Shown here piece by piece: positions 6,383-12,767 of a stretch of 12,767 nt of DNA; the first letter of the stretch is position 1, and each line of letters opens with the position of its first letter. A program made the position numbers and the translations under genes. The stretch spans positions 1 through 12,767 of the forward strand of contig JAUNNW010000028.1 in assembly GCA_030531285.1 (NCBI GenBank), read 5' to 3'. The DNA is from Synergistaceae bacterium. Lineage in GTDB: Bacteria > Synergistota > Synergistia > Synergistales > Synergistaceae. Below the pieces are notes generated by a model. That model was not told the origin of the DNA. It was given only the letters and a program-made list of their open reading frames with translations, and made no database searches.

Positions 6383-7893
6383 ATTCCGTGGCAGGCGTTA
6401 CACTTCAGGGCATAAAAGCATTTCCCGTTGAAATTGAAGTTGAGACCACAGGCGGACTTTTTATGATTTCCGTTGTGGGGCTTCCGGATACCGCTGTCAG
6501 AGAAGCGCGTGAAAGAGTGAGAGCCGCTCTGCGTTCAGTTGGGATTAAAGTTAAAGGGCGTGTGGCGGTTAATCTTGCCCCTGCAGATATTCCCAAGGAA
6601 GGTGCGCTGCTTGACCTGCCTATGGCTGTTGGAATCGCCTGTTCGCAGGCGGGACTAAAAGTAAAACAGCCGTCTCTTTTTCTCGGCGAGCTTGCTCTTG
6701 ACGGGCGTCTCCGTGCCGTAAGGGGAGCTGTCCCCGCCGCTTTTCTCGCGAAAGAAAAAAATCTTGTGCTTTACGTCCCAACTGACAATGCGGAAGAGGT
6801 AGGGCTGGTTGAAGGGGTTACAGCCTATGCCGTACCTGACTTGAAATCGCTTCTCGGGCATCTGCGCGGGGAAACGGAACTCGGCAGAATAGGACACACA
6901 ATGCCCGCTGACAGCGTGCCGCCTGCGGATCCAGATCTTTCCGACATAAAAGGACAGACGGTTGCAAAACGTGCGCTTGAGATTGCCGCCGCCGGTCATC
7001 ACAACATACTTTTTGCAGGGGCTCCGGGCTCGGGCAAAACAATGCTTGCCAAGGCGCTGCAGGGCATTCTTCCGCCTCTTTCAAACAGCGAAATGATGGA
7101 AGTTCTGCAGCTGAACAGCACAGCCGGAATACAGATGCAAAATCTGAGACAAAGACCGTTCCGTTCCGTACACCACACGGCGAGCGCCGTTGCCATTTGC
7201 GGCGGCGGGGCAAACATGCGTCCGGGCGAAATCAGTCTTGCATCAAGGGGGGTACTTTTCTTTGACGAATTTCCCGAATTTTCGCGCGACGTGCTTGAAG
7301 CTTTGCGCCAGCCGCTTGAAGACGGTTACATAACCGTAAGCCGCGCCGCCGGAAGCGTCGTCTATCCTGCAAAAGTGTTGATGGTTGCTGCCTGCAACCC
7401 GTGTCCGTGCGGTTACGCCGGAGACCCTGTGGAGCACTGTACCTGTACACCGTCGGCGATAGCGCGATATAACAGAAAGCTTTCAGGGCCTATCCTGGAC
7501 AGAATAGATCTTCACGTTTCTGTGCCGCGCCTTACACCGGAAGAACTTGTAGCCATTGAAGGCAAATGCGGCGAAACAAGCGCGGAAGTCCGCAAGCGCG
7601 TGACTGCCGCAAGAAAAATTCAGGCTGAACGCTGGGCACAGTTCGGCTTCCAGTGCAATTCTGAAATTCCCGAAAGACTTCTGCGCCGCAGCGCGAATAT
7701 AAAGCCTGAAGTAAAAGATTTTCTGCTTGCGGCGGTGAACAGGGTAAGGCTGTCAGGCAGGGGCATTTCAAGAGTTCTGCGCGTTGCGCGGACTATTGCC
7801 GACATAGAAACCTCGCCGAGAATTGAAATTCAGCATGTTTCGGAAGCTCTCAGCTACAGGGAGGGTGAGGTGCTTTCATGGATGAAAAACTAA
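6379..7893 (+). CDS. comM: ComM/YifB family Mg-chelatase-like AAA+ ATPase
   Basis: ComM is a hexameric helicase that drives branch migration during natural transformation. Most bacteria carry a homologue, including ones not known to be competent. The 504 residues match the family (about 500). The N-terminal Lon-like/ChlI domain has VVGLPDTAVREARERV (32-47). The AAA+ domain has Walker A GAPGSGKT (214-221), Walker B GVLFFDEFPEF (291-301) and the sensor region. It is followed by CNPCPCGY (339-346) and CTC (354-356), a probable structural metal site, then RIDLHVSVPRL and a C-terminal helical domain. GGAGG (6367-6371) lies 7 nt before the ATG, which overlaps the yraN stop. It overlaps dprA by 16 nt, consistent with a shared role in recombination of incoming DNA. 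Confidence 0.95.
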   Translation: MNSVAGVTLQGIKAFPVEIEVETTGGLFMISVVGLPDTAVREARERVRAALRSVGIKVKGRVAVNLAPADIPKEGALLDLPMAVGIACSQAGLKVKQPSLFLGELALDGRLRAVRGAVPAAFLAKEKNLVLYVPTDNAEEVGLVEGVTAYAVPDLKSLLGHLRGETELGRIGHTMPADSVPPADPDLSDIKGQTVAKRALEIAAAGHHNILFAGAPGSGKTMLAKALQGILPPLSNSEMMEVLQLNSTAGIQMQNLRQRPFRSVHHTASAVAICGGGANMRPGEISLASRGVLFFDEFPEFSRDVLEALRQPLEDGYITVSRAAGSVVYPAKVLMVAACNPCPCGYAGDPVEHCTCTPSAIARYNRKLSGPILDRIDLHVSVPRLTPEELVAIEGKCGETSAEVRKRVTAARKIQAERWAQFGFQCNSEIPERLLRRSANIKPEVKDFLLAAVNRVRLSGRGISRVLRVARTIADIETSPRIEIQHVSEALSYREGEVLSWMKN

Positions 7894-8975
7894 AAGCCTT
7901 CCTACTTCTAAACTGCATAGGCGCCGACCTGCGCGTGTGGAACAAATTCTGCGCGGCAGAAACAGAGCCGTCTGCAATTTGGAAAGACACCGAACGCTTC
8001 GCAGGAACGCTCCTTACCGCAAATGCCGCGGGACGGCTTATTGAAGCCGAGAAAAACGGCTGGGCGGAAAAAGAGTACGATGGATGCTCCGCTTTAGGGG
8101 TAACGCTTATTGCATACGGTTCGGACAGCTATCCGAAAGCTCTTTGCGATTTGAAGGACGCGCCGCTGCTGCTTTATTTTAAGGGCAGTACAAGCGCCGT
8201 TTCAGCGAAAACGGTCGGGGTTGTAGGCACGCGCCGCGCTACCTCGTACGGCAAACAGGCGGCTTACAATATCGGAAACAGGGCAGCATCCGAAAACACA
8301 CAAGTTATAAGCGGGGGCGCCGCCGGAATAGACGGGCAGGCGCATTCAGGCTGCTGCAATGCAGACGGCACGACTTTTGCGGTTTTGGGAACAGGCGTTG
8401 ACGTTGTATATCCTTTTTCCAACAAAGAACTTTTTGACCGCATAAAAGAAAAAGGAGCGTTGATTTCCGAATTTCCTCTCGGAACACAGGGTGAAGCCTG
8501 GCATTTTCCGAGAAGAAACAGAATAGTGGCGGCCCTTTCAAAAAGAATAGTCGTTGTGGAGGCGCCTGAGAAAAGCGGCGCCATTATCACAGCCCGTCTC
8601 GGGCTTGAACTTGGCAGGGAAATATGGGCGGTACCCGGCAGGATAACGGAGAGCACGTCCGAAGGCGCGAACAAACTGATATTTGACGGAGCGTACCCGC
8701 TGATAAGTCTTGATACGTTCTTTGGCAGAAAAGCGGTGCAGATAGATTTTGAAAATTTGCAGGAGACGGCTCCTCACTTTCCCGAATTAAACGAGACGCA
8801 GAAAAAAATACTGAAAACGATAGCTGGGGAAAATGACCTGACAGTGGATAATATTGCGGTTCTTTCCGGAATTTCTGCAGCCGAGACGCATAAAAATATC
8901 TCGCTGCTTGCCGCTTTCGGACTGATAGAAACGTCAGCCCCCGGCCGATACGTTCTTTCGCGGAATAGGGAATAG
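7878..8975 (+). CDS. dprA: DNA processing protein DprA (Smf)
   Basis: DprA binds incoming single-stranded DNA in the cytoplasm and loads RecA during natural transformation. Its 365 residues show the full layout. An N-terminal helical region (1-about 75) precedes an extended Rossmann fold with GVVGTRRAT (114-122), SGGAAGID (145-152), LGTGVDVVYP (170-179), ISEFPLG (196-202) and FPRRNRIVAALS (210-221). A C-terminal winged-helix domain (DML1-like, about 300-360) follows. GAGG (7867-7870) lies 7 nt before the ATG. The start sits inside the end of comM, giving tight coupling of two transformation-linked genes. Many non-competent bacteria also keep dprA, so competence is possible but not shown. It is the last gene before the topA promoter, and no terminator is visible after it. 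Confidence 0.95.
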   Translation: MDEKLKAFLLLNCIGADLRVWNKFCAAETEPSAIWKDTERFAGTLLTANAAGRLIEAEKNGWAEKEYDGCSALGVTLIAYGSDSYPKALCDLKDAPLLLYFKGSTSAVSAKTVGVVGTRRATSYGKQAAYNIGNRAASENTQVISGGAAGIDGQAHSGCCNADGTTFAVLGTGVDVVYPFSNKELFDRIKEKGALISEFPLGTQGEAWHFPRRNRIVAALSKRIVVVEAPEKSGAIITARLGLELGREIWAVPGRITESTSEGANKLIFDGAYPLISLDTFFGRKAVQIDFENLQETAPHFPELNETQKKILKTIAGENDLTVDNIAVLSGISAAETHKNISLLAAFGLIETSAPGRYVLSRNRE

Positions 8976-8980
8976 ATAAT

Positions 8981-9001
8981 TAAAAAATACGTAAAAAATA
9001 C
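8981..9001. repeat. Direct repeat upstream of the topA promoter
   Basis: TAAAAAATAC occurs twice (8981-8990 and 8992-9001) separated by a single G, directly before the topA -35 box. The spacing is one helical turn, so the A-tracts are in phase, a pattern that can bend DNA or act as an UP-like element. The words resemble the TGTAAAAAAC repeats at 11-30. Function is inference. Confidence 0.35.
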
Positions 9002-9003
9002 TG

Positions 9004-9032
9004 TTGACAGGATATCGTTTAGATAGTTAAAT
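9004..9032 (+). promoter_or_regulatory. Promoter for topA-trmFO
   Basis: A perfect -35 TTGACA (9004-9009) is followed, after 17 bp, by TTAAAT (9027-9032), four of six matches to the -10 consensus. Transcription would begin near 9039, giving a leader of about 43 nt. In several bacteria the topA promoter responds to supercoiling. Nothing here proves that, though the A-tract repeats just upstream are compatible with it. Confidence 0.65.
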
Positions 9033-9081
9033 ATTTCGCCGTCAGCACAGAACAAGATATTATATTCAAGAGGTAACAGAC

Positions 9082-11286
9082 ATGGCTGAAAAGAAAACAA
9101 AAAGCGCAGACAGCACGGATAAGTCTGCTGTTAAAAAAACATCGGCAAAGGCGGAAACAGCAAAGAAAACGGCTGTGAAAAAAACTGCCGCAAAGAAGGT
9201 GCCTGCAAAAAAAACAAGTGCGGGCAAGAGCACGGTTAAACGCGGTGTGCCGAACTGCAGCGGGAAGACACTTGTAATTGTTGAGTCGCCAGCAAAGGCA
9301 AAAACAATATCCAAAATTCTCGGCAGCAAATACGAGGTTCTTGCGAGTGTTGGACACGTTAGGGACCTTCCCAGAACGCGTATGGCAATAGACGTTGAAA
9401 ATAATTTTGAACCTGATTACGTGCTTGTACGCGGCAAGGGAGATTTGATAAAAACGCTGAAAGAAGCCTCAAAACAAGCCTCAAAAACGCTGCTTGCTTC
9501 CGACCCTGACCGCGAAGGTGAAGCTATAGCGTGGCATCTTGCAACTCTGCTGGATATTGACCCTGAGTCAAAATGCCGTATCAGAATGCATGAAATCACC
9601 AAAAACGGCGCGGAAAAAGCGGTGTCGTCTCCGGACAACATAAATCTTGACCTCGTGAACGCGCAGCAGGCAAGACGCGTACTTGACCGCCTTGTCGGCT
9701 ACGAGCTCAGCCCGCTGCTTTGGAGAAAAGTCAAACGCGGACTTTCTGCCGGACGCGTTCAGTCCGTTGCTCTCAGAATTGTATGCGAGAGAGAAGAAGA
9801 GATAGAAAATTTCCAGAAGGAAGAATACTGGAACATAGAAGTTGAAGCCTCTGCGGACAGCAGAAAATACAAACTCAAAGTTGTTAAATATCAGGGAAAA
9901 GAATTTAAAATTCCGAACAAAACGGAGGCGGACAAAGTTAAAGCTGCGCTCAAAGCGGGACAACTGACCGTAAAGAGCTTTGACACGAAAGAAAATATGC
10001 GTAAAGCGCCTGCGCCGTACAAAACCTCGACGCTTCAGCAGGATGTTTCTTCAAGGTGCGGCTTCGAGCCTATCAGAACGATGCGCATAGCGCAGAGCCT
10101 CTATGAAGGAGTGGAACTTCCGGGCAGAGGCGCGACAGGTCTTATCACCTATATGCGTACGGACAGTCTCAGACTTGCTCCGGAAGCGATTTCGGCAGCG
10201 AGAAACTTTATAGAAAAAGCATACGGCAAGGCGTTTCTTCCTGCCAAAGCCAACCTTTACCAGCCGGACGAACGCGCGCAGGACGCGCATGAAGCCATAC
10301 GCGCCACAGATGCTTCCATTACGCCGGATTCGATAAAGGAATATCTTACGCCGGAACAGTACAGCGTCTATAATTTAATATGGAAACGCTACATAGCAAG
10401 CCAGATGTCGGACGCAAGAATAACAAAAAATACCATCACCTGTGCGGACAACGGCTATACGCTTCAGCAGAGCGGCAACGTTGTTGCCTTTGAAGGCTGG
10501 GGCAGAGTATATCCGTTATCCGTTGCAGCCGTTGATTTGCAGTACGCCAAAGAGGGTGAAATTCTCTCTGTTGACAAAATTCTTGCCGAACAGAAATTCA
10601 CCCAGCCGCCTGCGCATTATTCCGAAGCAGGGCTTATCAAAATTCTTGAAGAAAAGGGAATTGGCCGTCCTTCAACCTATGCGACGATAGTTGAAACGCT
10701 CTCGGCGCGCAATTACGTGGAGCATGGCGAGGATAAAAAGCTTGCGCCGACTAAGCTCGGCAGAACGGTGAACGCCTTCCTTCTTAAATATTTCAGCGGC
10801 ATAGACAATGTAGGCTTTACTGCGGACATGGAAAACAGTCTGGATAAAATTGACGACGGTGCTCTTGAATGGAGACAACTTGTCGGCACGTTCTGGAAAG
10901 ATTTCAAGCCTCTGCTTGACGACGTGGCTAAAAATGGGGAGCCTATGCATCTCGAACCTGAATACACAGGAGAAAATTGTCCGCAGTGCGGAAAACCGCT
11001 TTTGAAACGCAGCGGACGTTTCGGTGAATTTATAGCCTGCAGCGGATATCCCGAATGCAAATACACTGCCGCCATAATCAAGACGACAGGCATAAAATGC
11101 CCGAAATGCGGCGAAGGCGAGCTTGTGCGCCGCCGCGCCAAAAACGGAAAAGCTGCGGGGCGTTTCTTCTATGCCTGCACACGCTATCCCGATTGCGATT
11201 ACGTTGCGTGGAAGCTTCCTCAGGAACTTGCGGCAAAGCTTGCCAAAAAGAAAGAAACAGAGGACGGGGATGTCTCAGACATGTAA
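9082..11286 (+). CDS. topA: DNA topoisomerase I (type IA) with lysine-rich N-terminal tail
   Basis: TopA relaxes negative supercoils by single-strand cleavage and passage. Of 734 residues, the conserved core begins at about 62 (KTLVIVESPAKAKTI). The Toprim domain holds E68 and DPDREGE (141-147), and the catalytic tyrosine Y357 is in GLITYMRTDS. Two C-terminal Cys4 zinc fingers bind single-stranded DNA: C633/C636/C653/C659 and C673/C676/C699/C705. Residues 1-54 are an added tail rich in Lys, Ala and Thr, with 17 lysines and repeated KKT/AKK units, resembling histone H1-type tails. Such tails are best known at the C terminus of actinobacterial TopA. AGAGGT (9069-9074) lies 7 nt before the ATG. 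A start after the tail is unlikely because no well-placed ATG with a ribosome binding site is seen. It overlaps trmFO by 17 nt. Confidence 0.96.
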   Translation: MAEKKTKSADSTDKSAVKKTSAKAETAKKTAVKKTAAKKVPAKKTSAGKSTVKRGVPNCSGKTLVIVESPAKAKTISKILGSKYEVLASVGHVRDLPRTRMAIDVENNFEPDYVLVRGKGDLIKTLKEASKQASKTLLASDPDREGEAIAWHLATLLDIDPESKCRIRMHEITKNGAEKAVSSPDNINLDLVNAQQARRVLDRLVGYELSPLLWRKVKRGLSAGRVQSVALRIVCEREEEIENFQKEEYWNIEVEASADSRKYKLKVVKYQGKEFKIPNKTEADKVKAALKAGQLTVKSFDTKENMRKAPAPYKTSTLQQDVSSRCGFEPIRTMRIAQSLYEGVELPGRGATGLITYMRTDSLRLAPEAISAARNFIEKAYGKAFLPAKANLYQPDERAQDAHEAIRATDASITPDSIKEYLTPEQYSVYNLIWKRYIASQMSDARITKNTITCADNGYTLQQSGNVVAFEGWGRVYPLSVAAVDLQYAKEGEILSVDKILAEQKFTQPPAHYSEAGLIKILEEKGIGRPSTYATIVETLSARNYVEHGEDKKLAPTKLGRTVNAFLLKYFSGIDNVGFTADMENSLDKIDDGALEWRQLVGTFWKDFKPLLDDVAKNGEPMHLEPEYTGENCPQCGKPLLKRSGRFGEFIACSGYPECKYTAAIIKTTGIKCPKCGEGELVRRRAKNGKAAGRFFYACTRYPDCDYVAWKLPQELAAKLAKKKETEDGDVSDM

Positions 11287-12610
11287 CGTAACAGTCATCG
11301 GCGGGGGACTTGCCGGTTCCGAAGCCGCATGGCAGCTTGCGCAGCGGGGCGTTAAAGTAACGCTTTTCGAAATGCGCCCGCAGAAATTTACTCCGGCGCA
11401 CAGGACAGCTCTTTTGGGAGAACTTGTGTGCAGCAATTCTCTCGGAGGGGACAAACCTGTAACCCCTGCCGGGATTCTGAAACAGGAACTGCGCGCTATG
11501 AAAAGTTTTATCATGGACTGCGCAGAACAGAGCCGTGTGCCTGCCGGAAACGCGCTTGCGGTTGACAGGGAAAAATTTGCTGCCCTGATTAACGAAAAAA
11601 TTTCACGGCATCCGAATATTGAAGTGGTGCGTGAGGAAATCACGGAAATTCCTGACGGCTGCGCGATTGTCGCCAGTGGTCCCTTAACCTCGCCTGATCT
11701 TGCAAAAGAAATAGGAAAACTCACAGGCGAAAAATTTCTCTATTTTTACGATGCGGTTGCCCCCGTTGTTACCCTTGAAAGCGTTGACATGACGAGAGCG
11801 TACAGGGCAAACAGATACGGCAGCACAGGGGACTATATCAACTGTCCCATGAACGAAGAAGAATATTCCGCATTTTGGAATACGCTTGTCAGTGCCGAAA
11901 CGGCGCCGCGCCATGAATTTGAAAACGAAGAAATAAAACATTTTGAAGGTTGTCTGCCGGTAGAGGTCATAGCAAAACGCGGCGAAAAAACGCTGCTCTT
12001 TGGACCTCTGCGCCCGGTTGGGCTTGAAGAAAAAGACGGTCAGCGTCCGTGCGCGGTCGTTCAGCTCAGACAGGATAACTTGGAAGGAACGCTTTACAAC
12101 CTTGTCGGTTTTCAGACAAATTTGAAATGGGGAGAACAGGAAAGAGTTTTCAGAATGATTCCCGCACTTGAAAATGCCGAATTCGTGCGCAAGGGTGTGA
12201 TGCACAGAAATCTGTTTGTCTGCGCACCTGAAGTGCTGGACGGAAACTTGCGTTTGAACGGAAAAGAAAACATTTTCCTGGCAGGGCAGATAACCGGAGT
12301 TGAAGGCTACGTTGAAAGCACGGCAATGGGCCTCTGCTCGGCGGTCTTCTGCTTTGCACAGCTTAGCGGTGCGAAACTTCCCAAATTTCCCGAAGAAACG
12401 ACAGTAGGCTCACTGTTGAAATATCTGAAAACAGCCGTTCCTGAAACGTTCCAGCCAATGAACGCCAACCTCGGAATAATGCCGAAACTTTCGGGCAAAA
12501 AAATTCATAAGCGCGCTGAGCGCTGCACGGCATACGCTGAACGCTCTGAAAAAGCCCTTAAAAACTTTATGGAAGAAAACAACAAACTGTTTGAAATCTA
12601 CGCGAAGTAA
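11270..12610 (+). CDS. trmFO: Methylenetetrahydrofolate-tRNA-(uracil-5-)-methyltransferase TrmFO
   Basis: TrmFO is a folate- and FAD-dependent enzyme that makes 5-methyluridine at position 54 of tRNA, the T-loop T. The 446 residues match the family (about 435-450). The FAD-binding Rossmann motif VIGGGLAGSEAAW is at 9-21, followed by FEMRPQKFTPAH (33-44), LVCSNSLGG (52-60) with C54, and EGCLPVEVIAKRG (226-238) with C228. Both cysteines tied to catalysis are therefore present. The C-terminal NIFLAGQITGVEGYVESTA region closes the FAD site. The ATG at 11270 follows AGAGG (11259-11263). The frame is open back to 11123, but that part overlaps topA and lacks family similarity. The topA-trmFO pairing is common in Firmicutes and Synergistota. 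Confidence 0.96.
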   Translation: MSQTCNVTVIGGGLAGSEAAWQLAQRGVKVTLFEMRPQKFTPAHRTALLGELVCSNSLGGDKPVTPAGILKQELRAMKSFIMDCAEQSRVPAGNALAVDREKFAALINEKISRHPNIEVVREEITEIPDGCAIVASGPLTSPDLAKEIGKLTGEKFLYFYDAVAPVVTLESVDMTRAYRANRYGSTGDYINCPMNEEEYSAFWNTLVSAETAPRHEFENEEIKHFEGCLPVEVIAKRGEKTLLFGPLRPVGLEEKDGQRPCAVVQLRQDNLEGTLYNLVGFQTNLKWGEQERVFRMIPALENAEFVRKGVMHRNLFVCAPEVLDGNLRLNGKENIFLAGQITGVEGYVESTAMGLCSAVFCFAQLSGAKLPKFPEETTVGSLLKYLKTAVPETFQPMNANLGIMPKLSGKKIHKRAERCTAYAERSEKALKNFMEENNKLFEIYAK

Positions 12611-12630
12611 ACGCAGTTGTTATCAGCCTG

Positions 12631-12727
12631 ACAAAACGGCTTGGGAAAAAACAAGAAGCAATGACTGTAAAAACCAATTACTGTAAGAGGCAATTACCAT
12701 ACGGACATAAACAAAACGGCTTGGGAA
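12631..12727. repeat. 17-bp direct repeat pair carrying a hairpin arm
   Basis: ACAAAACGGCTTGGGAA occurs at 12631-12647 and again, identical, at 12711-12727. The second copy is the left arm of the terminator-like hairpin. The first copy has no nearby partner of its own. Either copy could pair with the single right arm at 12747-12760, so two mutually exclusive folds are possible. It may be the remnant of a duplicated terminator or a two-state RNA structure. Confidence 0.75.
12664..12695. repeat. Two-unit 16-bp tandem repeat
   Basis: ACTGTAAAAACCAATT (12664-12679) is followed directly by ACTGTAAGAGGCAATT (12680-12695), with 13 of 16 bases identical. It lies between the two copies of the hairpin arm. 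Two units are too few and too short for CRISPR. No function is apparent. Confidence 0.5.
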
Positions 12728-12767
12728 TTATAAAATTATAAAAATCTCCCAAGCCGTTTTAATTTTG
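12713..12767 (+). terminator. Hairpin terminator after trmFO, possibly bidirectional
   Basis: AAAACGGCTTGGGA (12713-12726) pairs perfectly with TCCCAAGCCGTTTT (12747-12760) to give a 14-bp stem around a 20-nt AT-rich loop. The A-run at the 5' foot and TTTTAATTTT at the 3' foot could act as U-tracts in either direction. It ends the topA-trmFO operon and may also serve a convergent gene beyond the window. The long loop makes it less canonical than the hairpin at 3066. Confidence 0.7.

Noticed and set aside
11123..11269. N-terminal extension of TrmFO by 49 codons
   Set aside because: It overlaps the zinc-finger region of topA. The FAD motif begins right after the ATG at 11270, as in the family.
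12631..12727. CRISPR-like repeat array
   Set aside because: There are only two 17-bp repeats, one spacer-sized gap, no cas genes, and one copy is a terminator arm.

Overview
The window reads as a stretch of bacterial chromosome made almost entirely of housekeeping genes. All supported genes are on the + strand and packed into short operons. The coding regions have moderate GC, the main spacers are AT-rich, most starts carry GGAGG-type ribosome binding sites, and the tRNA encodes its own CCA end. The order lepB, rbgA (ylqF), rnhB, yraN, comM, dprA, topA, trmFO is typical of Firmicutes and Synergistota. A Synergistota or Negativicute-like anaerobe is my best guess, but the sequence does not settle the phylum. 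No mobile element, phage gene, CRISPR array or defence gene is visible.

Layout. (1) 1-194 is an AT-rich leader with a 7-bp palindrome and an extended -10 promoter. (2) 195-2703 holds a ferritin-like/VIT1 fusion membrane protein (iron or manganese handling), a small CPWC glutaredoxin-like protein and glucose-6-phosphate isomerase. (3) 2726-3098 is a compact unit: strong promoter, tRNA-Val(CAC), an unrecognised 63-residue protein and a rho-independent terminator. (4) 3096-8975 starts at a promoter that overlaps that terminator and runs through dapF, lepB, rbgA, rnhB, yraN, comM and dprA. The genes from lepB onward abut or overlap. (5) 9004-12610 has its own promoter in front of topA, which overlaps trmFO. 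(6) 12611-12767 is non-coding, with a repeated hairpin arm, a short tandem repeat and a long terminator-like hairpin.

How the genes work together. dapF supplies meso-diaminopimelate for peptidoglycan and lysine. lepB cleaves signal peptides. rbgA matures the 50S subunit. rnhB, comM, dprA and topA act on DNA: RNA-DNA hybrid removal, branch migration and ssDNA handling in transformation, and supercoil relaxation. trmFO methylates U54 of tRNA. The first operon pairs probable metal transport with a thiol redox protein, a link that is only inferred. I found no convincing new multi-gene system. The points most worth a second look are the orphan small protein tied to tRNA-Val, the ferritin-like/VIT1 gene with its unusual leader, the lysine-rich N-terminal tail on TopA, and the duplicated hairpin arm after trmFO.
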